This document shows positions 36,067-44,549 of a stretch of DNA of 64,000 nucleotides, in pieces; positions within the stretch are counted from its first letter, which is position 1, and each line of letters begins with the position of its first letter. A program made the position numbers and the translations under genes. Source of the DNA: Solitalea koreensis (lineage in GTDB: Bacteria; Bacteroidota; Bacteroidia; Sphingobacteriales; Sphingobacteriaceae); NCBI RefSeq assembly GCF_900182575.1, contig NZ_FXSZ01000002.1, positions 310,001-374,000 of the forward strand, in the 5' to 3' direction. The notes beneath the pieces were generated by a model. The model ran no database searches. It was not told the origin of the DNA and was given only the letters and a program-made list of their open reading frames with translations.

Positions 36067-36474
36067 GTGAATAAAGAAGAAAATTTGATCGTTTTATTTG
36101 ACGGCGTATGTAATTTATGTAACTCCACGGTTCAATTTATCATAAAAAATGATCCTTCCGGAAAGTTTAAATTTGCTGCGTTACAATCAGAAACAGGTCA
36201 ACAATTTTCAAGAAGATTAAACTTACCAACCGACCAATTCGGCACGTTTATTCTTATAAAAAACAACAAGCCCCATTTGAGGTCAAGTGGGGCTTTGCTT
36301 GTATTAAAAGAACTTGGAGGCATTTATCTCCTGCTCTATATTTTCATTATTATTCCTAGACCAATCAGAGATTACTTCTACACTATTATTGCACGTAATC
36401 GATATAAATGGTTCGGAAGGCGAAATGAATGCATGGTTCCAAGCCCTGAGCTTCGTTCCAGATTTCTATCTTAA
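36067..36474 (+). CDS. DCC-family thiol-disulfide oxidoreductase-like protein
   Basis: The 135-residue protein opens with the family motif FDGVCNLCN, in which the C-x-x-C pair sits in a thioredoxin-like fold. The start codon is GTG. A hydrophobic helix is present near residues 85-105. The redox role is inferred from the family and is not proven. It converges on kdsA and overlaps its stop by four bases. Confidence 0.88.
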   Translation: MNKEENLIVLFDGVCNLCNSTVQFIIKNDPSGKFKFAALQSETGQQFSRRLNLPTDQFGTFILIKNNKPHLRSSGALLVLKELGGIYLLLYIFIIIPRPIRDYFYTIIARNRYKWFGRRNECMVPSPELRSRFLS

Positions 36475-37283
36475 ATAACCGCCTGACGTACACGAACCAG
36501 TTTCTCTAATAAGCCTTCCAATAAATCTAATTGCAACATATTAGCGCCATCAGATTTGGCATTTTTAGGATCAGGATGCGTTTCGATGAATAAACCATCG
36601 GCTCCAACTGCGATTGCGGCTTTTGCTATAGTTTCAATCAATTCCGGCTTTCCACCCGTAACTCCACTTTCCTGGTTCGGCTGTTGTAAAGAGTGAGTAC
36701 AATCCATCACCACAGGCACTCCAAACCCTTTCATTTCAACTAAATTACGATAGTCAACTATAAGATCCTGATATCCGAATGAATTACCCCGATCAGTTAA
36801 AATAACATTCGAATTACCGGCCTCCATTACTTTAGTAACAGCATGTTTCATTGAACCGCCTGAAAGGAATTGACCTTTTTTAACATTAACAACTTTTCCG
36901 GTTTTCGCTGCAGCTACTAATAATTCAGTTTGACGACATAAAAATGCCGGAATCTGTAGAACATCAACATACTCAGCAGCCATAGCAGCTTCGTGACTTT
37001 CATGAATATCAGTAACTGTAGGGATGCCGAATTCTTTACCAACTTTAGCTAGTATTTTCAAGGCTTTTTCATCTCCAATACCTGTAAATGAATCAAGACG
37101 CGAACGATTCGCTTTACGATACGAACCTTTAAAAACGTAAGGAATATTAAACTTATCAGTAATGGTAACAATACGTTCAGCAATTCTCATGGCAATTTCT
37201 TCACCTTCAATTGCACATGGGCCTGCTAAAAGGAAGAAATTGGTAGAATCATTATGTTTAATTTTGGGAATATTAGTAATCAT
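36471..37283 (-). CDS. kdsA: 3-deoxy-8-phosphooctulonate synthase
   Basis: The 270-residue enzyme has FFLLAGPCAIEGEE at the N-terminus, KGSYRKANRSR near 55, TDIHESHEA near 95 and DCTHSLQQPN near 195, as expected for KdsA. It condenses phosphoenolpyruvate with arabinose 5-phosphate to give KDO 8-phosphate for LPS core. The gene for its substrate-making isomerase, kdsD, lies 2.4 kb away on the other side of recQ. Confidence 0.96.
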   Translation of the reverse strand: MITNIPKIKHNDSTNFFLLAGPCAIEGEEIAMRIAERIVTITDKFNIPYVFKGSYRKANRSRLDSFTGIGDEKALKILAKVGKEFGIPTVTDIHESHEAAMAAEYVDVLQIPAFLCRQTELLVAAAKTGKVVNVKKGQFLSGGSMKHAVTKVMEAGNSNVILTDRGNSFGYQDLIVDYRNLVEMKGFGVPVVMDCTHSLQQPNQESGVTGGKPELIETIAKAAIAVGADGLFIETHPDPKNAKSDGANMLQLDLLEGLLEKLVRVRQAVI

Positions 37284-37344
37284 TATTTTAATTATAAATG
37301 AAGAATGTTGAATTATAAATAAGAAGATATCTCAATACACAAAT

Positions 37345-39534
37345 CTAATTACCTAATTCAGAGATAAACTTTATACGCATCAACTGAATCTCCTCACGTG
37401 TATAATCCTCTTCACCGAGTTCAGCTAAAGCTAATTCAACTGAATCTTCTTCTGAAGCTCTGAAATAGTCAAAAATTTCATCCTGTCGGTCTTCATCCAA
37501 TATGTCATCAATATAATAATTGATATTTAGCTTAGTTCCAGAAGATACTATACTTTCAATTTCATGAATCAATAAAGGCATGTCCAACCCCTTTGAGGAA
37601 GCAATATCATTTAAAGGAATCTGTCTATCAATATTTTGAATAATAGATACCTTAAGACTCGATTTATTTACGGTTGACTTGACAACCATATCTTGAGGGC
37701 GATCAATGTCATTCTCCTCAACGTACTTCTTAATCATTTCGATAAAAGGTGCCCCGAAGCGAATAGCTTTTCCATGACCTACTCCTGAAATTTGCTTTAA
37801 TTCGTCAATTGAAATTGGATATTGACTGGCCATTTCTTCAAGGGAAGGATCCTGGAAAATAACAAATGGAGGAATGTTTTTTTGCTTTGCAATTTTCTTG
37901 CGCAAATCTTTAAACATACCCAACAAAACATCATCCAAAGCACCTCCACCGGCTTTAATGTCATCGTTATCGGAAGCTACAATCGAGTCAAAATCACGGT
38001 TTAATACAAATTTTATGGAATATGGAGATTCAAGGTATGATTTTCCAAACTTAGACAGCTTAAGTATACCATAGCTATCGATATCTTTTACCAAGAAATT
38101 ATTTAGAACAGCCTGACGCAAAACTGATTTCCATACAATTTCACCTCTTTCCTTACCCGAACCAAACTCTGGTAATTTATTATGCTCAAATGTCACCATT
38201 TCAGCATCTTGAGTACCGCTTAAGATATTAACGATATGTTCATCATCAAAGTTCTCGTCTAATTTTTTAACGAGTTGCAATACTGAAAGTAAATCTTTTT
38301 CGGCTTCAAATTTCTCTTGCGGATGGCGACAATTATCGCACATGCTGTTGCAACTGCTTTCATTAAAGCTTTCACCGAAATAATGAAGAATTTGCTTTCG
38401 CCGACAAACTGACGATTCAGCATAGTCAATCACTTCTTTTAATATCTGGGTACCGATTTCACGTTCTGAAACAGGCTTATCTTTCATGAATTTGGCAAGT
38501 TTCTCAATATCCTTCTCATCATAGAAAGCGATACATGTTCCCTCACCTCCATCACGACCAGCTCTACCAGTTTCCTGATAATAACCTTCCATGCTTTTGG
38601 GCATATCATAATGGATCACAAAACGAACATCTGGTTTATCGATACCCATACCGAAAGCTATTGTTGCCACAATTACGTCAACATCTTCCTTCAGGAAACG
38701 ATCCTGAGTGGTAGCACGAGTATTGGCATCCAAACCTGCATGGTAAGGAAGTGCTTTAATACCATTCACATTTAACGTTTCAGCAACCTCTTCTACTTTC
38801 TTCCGACTCAAACAATAAATGATACCCGTTTTACCATTTTTAGCTTTAATGAACTTAATAATTTCCTTTAAAGAATCCTTTTTTGGGCGAATTTCATAAT
38901 AGAGATTAGGTCTGTTAAACGAAGATTTATAGGTTACCGCTTTGCTCATTTGCAGGTTCTTCTGTATATCATGTTGAACCTTTGGTGTAGCAGTAGCTGT
39001 TAGCGCAATGATTGGTACATTCTCTCCTAACTGACTAATTACATTTCTGATTTTACGATATTCAGGCCGGAAGTCGTGCCCCCATTCTGAAATACAATGC
39101 GCCTCATCAACGGCAACAAAAGAAACGCCAACAGCCTTAAGAAAATCTATATTTTCTTGTTTAGCCAGCGATTCGGGAGCTACATAAAGTAGTTTTGTTA
39201 ACCCTTCAAGCGCATCTTTTTTTACTTGAGCGGTTTCCGTTTTATTAAGGGAAGAATTGAGAAAATGGGCAATACTGTCAGTACTACCAAATGCCCTAAG
39301 TTGATCAACTTGATTTTTCATCAAAGCGATCAGTGGTGAAATCACTATTGCCGTGCCCTCGCTCATCAGAGCCGGTAACTGATAGCACATTGATTTGCCC
39401 CCGCCAGTTGGCATAATTACGAATGTATCGTCACCTGAAAGAATACTTGTGATAATTGCCTCTTGCTCACCTTTAAATTTATCAAAACCGAAAAAACTCT
39501 GCAAGTTATCAAACAGCGACTTTTTAACCTCCAT
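37345..39534 (-). CDS. recQ: ATP-dependent DNA helicase RecQ
   Basis: The 729-residue helicase has the RecA-like motor motifs (MPTGGGKSMCYQLP, VDEAHCISEWGHDFRP, QETGRAGRDG), a four-cysteine zinc region (CRRKQILHYF...CNSMCDNC near 377-400), the RQC winged helix, and an HRDC domain near 520-605. The C-terminal tail of about 110 residues is helical and acidic. It unwinds forks and recombination intermediates. The length is longer than E. coli RecQ but normal for this phylum. The gap to kdsA carries a partial AT-rich repeat. Confidence 0.96.
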   Translation of the reverse strand: MEVKKSLFDNLQSFFGFDKFKGEQEAIITSILSGDDTFVIMPTGGGKSMCYQLPALMSEGTAIVISPLIALMKNQVDQLRAFGSTDSIAHFLNSSLNKTETAQVKKDALEGLTKLLYVAPESLAKQENIDFLKAVGVSFVAVDEAHCISEWGHDFRPEYRKIRNVISQLGENVPIIALTATATPKVQHDIQKNLQMSKAVTYKSSFNRPNLYYEIRPKKDSLKEIIKFIKAKNGKTGIIYCLSRKKVEEVAETLNVNGIKALPYHAGLDANTRATTQDRFLKEDVDVIVATIAFGMGIDKPDVRFVIHYDMPKSMEGYYQETGRAGRDGGEGTCIAFYDEKDIEKLAKFMKDKPVSEREIGTQILKEVIDYAESSVCRRKQILHYFGESFNESSCNSMCDNCRHPQEKFEAEKDLLSVLQLVKKLDENFDDEHIVNILSGTQDAEMVTFEHNKLPEFGSGKERGEIVWKSVLRQAVLNNFLVKDIDSYGILKLSKFGKSYLESPYSIKFVLNRDFDSIVASDNDDIKAGGGALDDVLLGMFKDLRKKIAKQKNIPPFVIFQDPSLEEMASQYPISIDELKQISGVGHGKAIRFGAPFIEMIKKYVEENDIDRPQDMVVKSTVNKSSLKVSIIQNIDRQIPLNDIASSKGLDMPLLIHEIESIVSSGTKLNINYYIDDILDEDRQDEIFDYFRASEEDSVELALAELGEEDYTREEIQLMRIKFISELGN

Positions 39535-39576
39535 TATCCCTGAAATATTTATTGACTTTTTTACTTACTGAAATAG

Positions 39577-39605
39577 TTTGCTAAATTAAAAATAACATAA
39601 TTTTG
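39577..39605 (+). promoter_or_regulatory. Promoter of kdsD-manC
   Basis: A TTTG -33 element (39577-39580) and a perfect -7 box TAATTTTG (39598-39605) are spaced by 17 bases, which is the best full Bacteroidota-type promoter seen in the window. Confidence 0.65.
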
Positions 39606-39648
39606 CACATAATTAAAATTTCCCTTTTTACTAAAAAAACATATACTC

Positions 39649-40602
39649 TTGCAAGCAATAGAATCAGCTAAAAGGACGCTTCAAATTGAAGCAGAATCAC
39701 TTTTAAAGCTCCAAAATTATATCAATAACGACTTTGAAGCATCAGTTAGCACAATTCTTTCTTCAAAAGGAAGAGTTATTATTACCGGAATTGGAAAAAG
39801 TGCAATCATAGCCCAAAAAATCGTAGCTACACTTAACTCAACCGGAACACCATCTATTTTTATGCATGCAGCAGATGCCATTCATGGCGACCTGGGCATG
39901 ATTCAAAGTAATGATGTGATCATCTGTATTTCAAAAAGCGGAAATACTCCTGAGATAAAAGTTTTGCTGCCTTTATTAAAACAGACTAACAATATCCTTA
40001 TTGGGATAGTTGGTGACATGAAATCGTATCTGGCCACACATTCTGATTATGTATTAAATACAACTGTTGATGTAGAAGCTTGTCCAAACAATCTTGCCCC
40101 AACAAGCAGTACTACCGCACAACTTGCTATGGGCGACGCTCTGGCCGTATGCTTACTTGAACAACGAAACTTTACCAGTGAAGATTTTGCAAAATATCAT
40201 CCAGGAGGTGCTTTAGGAAAAAAACTATACCTAAAGGTTAGTGATCTTGCCAAAAATAACGAAAAACCACAAGTTTTACTAACAGATTCTATTCAAAAGG
40301 TAATTTTAGAAATATCATCCAAACGATTAGGAACGTCAGCAGTAATTGAAAACGGAAAACTTGTGGGAATAATTACGGATGGTGACCTTAGAAGGATGAT
40401 GGAAAAAAATGAAAACTTTTCTACCTTGCAAGCCAAAGATATTATGAATGCCACTCCAAAAACTATAGAGGCTGGTGAAATGGCTGTAAATGCATTGGCA
40501 ATGCTTAAAGAACATAATATCACGCAACTTATTGTAACGCATAAAGACACTTATTTTGGGGTAATTCATCTTCATGATTTAATCAAAGAAGGAATTATTT
40601 AA
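39649..40602 (+). CDS. kdsD: Arabinose-5-phosphate isomerase (KpsF/GutQ family)
   Basis: The 317-residue enzyme has a SIS domain (GIGKSAIIAQKI near 49, CISKSGNTPEI near 91, ALAVCLLE and YHPGGALGKKL) and two C-terminal CBS repeats from about residue 200. It converts ribulose 5-phosphate to arabinose 5-phosphate, the KdsA substrate. The start appears to be TTG at 39649, because no ATG precedes the conserved region. It is followed by manC after 16 bases. Confidence 0.93.
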   Translation: MQAIESAKRTLQIEAESLLKLQNYINNDFEASVSTILSSKGRVIITGIGKSAIIAQKIVATLNSTGTPSIFMHAADAIHGDLGMIQSNDVIICISKSGNTPEIKVLLPLLKQTNNILIGIVGDMKSYLATHSDYVLNTTVDVEACPNNLAPTSSTTAQLAMGDALAVCLLEQRNFTSEDFAKYHPGGALGKKLYLKVSDLAKNNEKPQVLLTDSIQKVILEISSKRLGTSAVIENGKLVGIITDGDLRRMMEKNENFSTLQAKDIMNATPKTIEAGEMAVNALAMLKEHNITQLIVTHKDTYFGVIHLHDLIKEGII

Positions 40603-40618
40603 CCCTGGATCAAATATA

Positions 40619-41704
40619 ATGGAAAACAATTTTGTAGTAATTATGGCCGGCGGGGTTGGGAGTCGTTTTTGGCCGGTCAGCAGAACCAACTATCCTAAAC
40701 AATTCATTGATATATTAGGAGTTGGAAAAACACTTATTCAACAAACTTTTGAAAGGTTTGCGAAAATATGTCCTAAAGAAAACATTTTAGTTGTCACCAA
40801 TGAGATTTACCGCGACATAGTTCTTGAACAGCTTCCTGATATTAAACCAAGCAATGTTTTGGGTGAACCTATAATGCGAAATACGGCTCCCTGTATAGCA
40901 TATGCCAGTCATAAAATATCCAGAAAAAACCCTGATGCTACTATAGTTGTTGCTCCGTCTGATCATTTGATTTTAGAAGAAGAAAATTTTTGTTCGATTA
41001 TTAAAGAATCGATAAGTTTTGCTTCAAAAAATGATTGCTTAATTACACTTGGAATCGTTCCTTCCCGACCGGATACTGGCTATGGGTACATTCAACGTAC
41101 CGATAAAAGTACCGAATCAAATTTCTACAAAGTCAAAACATTTACTGAAAAACCCGATCTAGAATTGGCTAAAACATTCTTAAAAAGTGGGGATTTTCTA
41201 TGGAATGCCGGAATATTTGTTTGGAATGCAAAAGCCATTAAAACAGCTTTTGAAAAATACATGCCCGAAATGAATGATATTTTTAAAGAAGGCAGGGTGT
41301 TATACAATACTCCCAAAGAAACGGAATTCATCAAAAATGCATATACACGCTGTAAAAATATCTCGATTGATTACGGAATTATGGAGAAAGCTGATAACGT
41401 ATATGTTCGTCCAAGCAGCTTTGGCTGGAGCGATTTGGGCACTTGGGCTTCAGTTTATGATGTTAAAACCGATAAAGATTATGTGGGAAATGTAGTTATA
41501 GGCTCAAAAAATGTAATCATGTATGATTCTGCAAATTGCATGGTTCGAGTACCTAAAAATAAACTAGTGATATTGCAAGGCTTGGATGACTACATCGTAG
41601 TAGAAACTGGCGACGTTTTGATGGTTTGTAAAAAATCAGAAGAGCAAATGGTAAAACAAATCGTAGCAGATGTAAAACAAAATACAGGAGAGAAATATAT
41701 CTAA
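40619..41704 (+). CDS. manC: Mannose-1-phosphate guanylyltransferase
   Basis: The 361-residue enzyme opens with the nucleotidyltransferase signature MAGGVGSRFWPVSRTNYPKQF, followed by VAPSDHLI, FTEKPDLELA, FLWNAGIFVWNA and FGWSDLGTW. It makes GDP-mannose. It lacks the C-terminal phosphomannose isomerase domain of bifunctional forms. GDP-mannose feeds O-antigen, exopolysaccharide or glycoprotein glycans. It is co-transcribed with kdsD. Confidence 0.94.
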   Translation: MENNFVVIMAGGVGSRFWPVSRTNYPKQFIDILGVGKTLIQQTFERFAKICPKENILVVTNEIYRDIVLEQLPDIKPSNVLGEPIMRNTAPCIAYASHKISRKNPDATIVVAPSDHLILEEENFCSIIKESISFASKNDCLITLGIVPSRPDTGYGYIQRTDKSTESNFYKVKTFTEKPDLELAKTFLKSGDFLWNAGIFVWNAKAIKTAFEKYMPEMNDIFKEGRVLYNTPKETEFIKNAYTRCKNISIDYGIMEKADNVYVRPSSFGWSDLGTWASVYDVKTDKDYVGNVVIGSKNVIMYDSANCMVRVPKNKLVILQGLDDYIVVETGDVLMVCKKSEEQMVKQIVADVKQNTGEKYI

Positions 41705-41706
41705 AG

Positions 41707-41761
41707 AAATGTTGAATTATGAATTAAACAACCAATATTTAAAATTCATAATTCAACATTT
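41707..41761. repeat. Perfect 19-bp palindrome, dispersed AT-rich family
   Basis: AAATGTTGAATTATGAATT (41707-41725) and its exact reverse complement (41743-41761) flank a 17-nt loop between the convergent manC and rlmB genes. It may serve as a transcript end for both. It shares its core with the element at 31974-32027. Confidence 0.7.
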
Positions 41762-41775
41762 ATAATTTATTTAGG

Positions 41776-42534
41776 CTAGCTTCTTTGTCTAACTGCCTCA
41801 TACAGAATCATTCCTGCAGCAACAGAAACATTTAAGGAAGCAATCTCCCCCGACATTGGAATTTTTGCTCGCGCATCACACATCTTTAAATACTCTGGAG
41901 AAATACCATCTTCCTCTGAACCCATAATAATAGCGGTTGGAACCGTAAAATCAGCTTTATAAAGCACTTCATCTGTTTTCTCAGTGCAGGCAACTAATTG
42001 CAGTCCTGAATCTTTCAAAAAAGTTAATGTGTCTTTTAAACGCATTTCCCTGCAAATTGGCACTCTGAACAATGCACCGGCAGAAGTTTTTACAGCATCA
42101 GGATTAGCTTGGGCTGATCCACGGGAAGGAACAATAACGGCTTGTACTCCCATGCACTCTGCAGTACGAACTATTGCTCCAAAATTCCGAACATCGGTAA
42201 TTCTATCTAAAACCAATAACAACGGTACTTCACCTCGTTCATAAATATCCTGAACTAAATTTTCAGTATTTTGATAGGTGATTGGTGAGATAAATGCAAC
42301 AACCCCTTGATGGTTCTTTGGGGTGAGCCTGTTCAACTTTTCAGTTGGAACGTATTGAAATGGTAAATTATATTCCGCAATTACCAAACGCAATTCTGCA
42401 AATAAAGGGCCTCCCAATCCCTTTTGGATAAAAAGACTTTCTATTTCTTTTCCAGCGCTAATTGCCTCAATTACAGCGCGGATACCAAAAACCATTTGAT
42501 TACTTTCACGCTTAGGTGTGCCAAAATCTCTCAT
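41776..42534 (-). CDS. rlmB: 23S rRNA (guanosine-2'-O-)-methyltransferase, TrmH/RlmB family
   Basis: The 252-residue SpoU/TrmH methyltransferase has an N-terminal substrate-binding domain (VFGIRAVIEA) and a knotted C-terminal domain with DRITDVRNFGAIVRTAE, IIMGSEEDGIS and MSGEIASLNVSVAAGMILYE. The frame reaches 42552, but the ATG at 42534 fits the family start. It methylates the 2'-O of a guanosine in 23S rRNA. It is the last host gene before the prophage. Confidence 0.92.
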   Translation of the reverse strand: MRDFGTPKRESNQMVFGIRAVIEAISAGKEIESLFIQKGLGGPLFAELRLVIAEYNLPFQYVPTEKLNRLTPKNHQGVVAFISPITYQNTENLVQDIYERGEVPLLLVLDRITDVRNFGAIVRTAECMGVQAVIVPSRGSAQANPDAVKTSAGALFRVPICREMRLKDTLTFLKDSGLQLVACTEKTDEVLYKADFTVPTAIIMGSEEDGISPEYLKMCDARAKIPMSGEIASLNVSVAAGMILYEAVRQRS

Positions 42535-42704
42535 AAGTCGACAAAAATACAATTCCAGAATCTTATTCTCTGAAATTAAGCTACTTAAATTTCAAACAAA
42601 ATTTATTTCCATTTCAATGCCCAAAAAGGGTTTTTTATAAGCCACAAAACCAAAAGTACACTTCCTAAAAACGAAATGTCCAAAAAAAAGATATCTGAAA
42701 TGCT

Positions 42705-43025
42705 TTATACGCTGCCAAGGTTTCCATTCACTTCGCTGTTGCCATGAGATTCACCACTTATTGATACAATAATTGCTGTAACACCATCTTGTTCATCTCT
42801 TTTATAATCAGTGTCAAAGCCTTTTTTATGCAAATCCTGCACCGTTAAACCAATATTTACTAGCTCATTAGTCCTATGTAGGAGCTCAGTAATACGACCT
42901 TCTGTTTTCTTTAAATCTGCGGATGCTATACAATAAAATATTATAGCAAAAAGTAGTGAAATGAACCCGCCTAAAATATTTGAGACAATCATTTCTGAAT
43001 TTATAAGATCAATAAGTCTATCCAT
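42705..43025 (-). CDS. Small membrane protein of unknown function
   Basis: The 106-residue protein has one strongly hydrophobic helix (about residues 13-34), then a charged helical stretch and an acidic, Ser-rich tail. I do not recognise a family. It lies at the prophage edge, downstream of the methyltransferase gene and separated from it by a hairpin, so it is either phage cargo or the last host remnant. Confidence 0.5.
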   Translation of the reverse strand: MDRLIDLINSEMIVSNILGGFISLLFAIIFYCIASADLKKTEGRITELLHRTNELVNIGLTVQDLHKKGFDTDYKRDEQDGVTAIIVSISGESHGNSEVNGNLGSV

Positions 43026-43040
43026 ACTTTAAATATACAC

Positions 43041-43074
43041 AAACGCCTGCCGATAATCACTCAACAGGCGTTTT
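43041..43074 (-). terminator. Hairpin between the methyltransferase and the edge gene
   Basis: AAACGCCTG and CAGGCGTTT pair across a 15-nt loop. The T-rich 3' side is stronger on the plus strand (GCGTTTTC) but it also follows the methyltransferase stop on the minus strand, so it may work both ways. Confidence 0.55.
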
Positions 43075-43110
43075 CATTTACTTTAAACCTCATTTAAATA
43101 CTCTTTAACC

Positions 43111-43953
43111 CTACGTTGTACTCGAATACTTATAATACATTATATCAGTATAAGTTGAATTGTAGTTCATTGTAACGTTAACAGACTTCTTGCAAGCACC
43201 TTTAAACGGGTTACTGTTGGGCGTTTTCAACTCTATCCATTCACACAACTCAATAATGTTTGATTTATTGGAAGTAAAATAAACGTAAGGGTGACTATCC
43301 AATACCTGCAATACATCTAAATAATCCTTTAGCTTCCAGTATGACTTATACGTTCCTGCTTCGGTGCTCAAATATGGAGGATCAACCATGAAAACAACAT
43401 TAGGCTCATTCTTATATTGATTGTAAAGGGTTAAATAATCCACAGACACGCGCTCCAAGCCATCCAAATAACCATCGGAGCTATAATCACTCACTCGCAC
43501 AACATTATATAGAGTAGACGCTTTAAAATCGGCAAAATTGGTTACATAATTCATACTAAACAAAAGCGAGGAGGATAACGTAATGTAGTCGACAAAGCCC
43601 GCCATTTCGGCTTGCTTTATGCGTTGAATAACCTGCTCTTTTGCCTCTCCGGTAATTTGTTTATCCTTTGGCCATCCGGCTAAGATCAATCGTAAATCAG
43701 CCAGTATTTTATTGGTGTTTGCAATGTTTTGCAGGCGTTCATTGTAATTGTCAAAATCATTGTAAACCACCTTTGACAAAGGGAGGTATTGCTTTACCGT
43801 ATGCGAAAGCAATCCGCTGCCGCCAAACAGATCCACATAAATTGCATCCTGGGGGTAATCCTGTAAAACATCTTTCAATGTTTTTAAAAACCGTCTTTTC
43901 TGCCCCATAAAAGGCAATGGAGCATTTGTATAATTTTTCATTTTTTCACTCAT
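43111..43953 (-). CDS. DNA adenine methyltransferase, D12 class
   Basis: The 280-residue protein has the D12-class layout: PFMGQKRRFL near residue 14, the SAM-binding motif DLFGGSGLL at 41-49, and the catalytic DPPY near 190. It methylates the N6 of adenine. No restriction endonuclease is adjacent, so it acts alone, perhaps protecting phage DNA from host restriction or controlling phage promoters. A hairpin CGCCG / CGGCG (43984-44004) lies in its leader. Its lower G+C than the tail genes suggests separate acquisition. Confidence 0.88.
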   Translation of the reverse strand: MSEKMKNYTNAPLPFMGQKRRFLKTLKDVLQDYPQDAIYVDLFGGSGLLSHTVKQYLPLSKVVYNDFDNYNERLQNIANTNKILADLRLILAGWPKDKQITGEAKEQVIQRIKQAEMAGFVDYITLSSSLLFSMNYVTNFADFKASTLYNVVRVSDYSSDGYLDGLERVSVDYLTLYNQYKNEPNVVFMVDPPYLSTEAGTYKSYWKLKDYLDVLQVLDSHPYVYFTSNKSNIIELCEWIELKTPNSNPFKGACKKSVNVTMNYNSTYTDIMYYKYSSTT

Positions 43954-44073
43954 CTGTATTATTGTTTGCTAATTTTTGTTTCCCGCCGTAATAGCTAATC
44001 GGCGTTTTTAAGTTCACTTTACTCATGATTAAATTAATAAATGGTCAGTTGCTTTTCTTACCGTTATTAACCT

Positions 44074-44105
44074 TTTGTTTATTGGCATACTTTTTACTTA
44101 TTTTG
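44074..44105 (+). promoter_or_regulatory. Candidate promoter of the prophage lipoprotein
   Basis: TTTG (44074-44077) and TTATTTTG (44098-44105, one mismatch to TAnnTTTG) are spaced by 20 bases, 17 bases before the ATG at 44123. Confidence 0.5.
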
Positions 44106-44122
44106 TTCTAAATCTTACACTA

Positions 44123-44515
44123 ATGAAAAATCTTTTATTATTAATTAGCATTTCAATTTCTATACTTTTCACTTCTTGTGAGAAAAAGAGTGATGACATT
44201 GAAAACATTGAACCTGAAAATAAATCGGAGTTTAACGGTGACTACAAAACAAGAATTAGTTATTACACCGCTTCCGATTACACGCTTTTTATTATGTATT
44301 TAAACCCTTTTGATGTTGATTCTGCAAAAGTTAATATCAAGAATAGTTCAGGCGTTATTGAAGTCTCTAAGGCCGTTAAAAAGGCTGATTTTTTCAATGA
44401 TTCCTTTTGGATTGAAAACCATGCTTCTGTATTCGGAAGCTTTAAGGTTGAATTGACTGTTTTTAAGAACAAGGAAGAAACAAAGATTGAAAGAACTATT
44501 GAGGTGATTAAATAA
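44123..44515 (+). CDS. Prophage-borne lipoprotein, candidate lysogenic-conversion factor
   Basis: The 130-residue protein has a lipoprotein signal with lipobox LFTSC, a short acidic linker, and a single beta-rich domain of about 100 residues. The open frame begins at 44075, but only the ATG at 44123 gives the signal. It runs against the surrounding late genes and has its own promoter-like boxes and terminator, the layout of phage morons that are expressed in the lysogen. Similar surface lipoproteins in other phages block superinfection, but no such activity can be read here. Confidence 0.75.
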   Translation: MKNLLLLISISISILFTSCEKKSDDIENIEPENKSEFNGDYKTRISYYTASDYTLFIMYLNPFDVDSAKVNIKNSSGVIEVSKAVKKADFFNDSFWIENHASVFGSFKVELTVFKNKEETKIERTIEVIK

Positions 44516-44519
44516 ATGA

Positions 44520-44546
44520 AATGGGGCTTATTGCCCCATTTTTTTA
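44520..44546. terminator. Terminator between the lipoprotein and tail-tip genes
   Basis: AATGGGGC and GCCCCATT pair across a 5-nt loop and are followed by seven T residues on the plus strand. It serves the lipoprotein gene and may also stop the late tail transcript coming the other way. Confidence 0.85.
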
Positions 44547-44549
44547 TTC

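Noticed and set aside
43111..43953. Restriction-modification system
   Set aside because: No endonuclease or specificity gene is adjacent; the neighbours are a small membrane protein and a lipoprotein.
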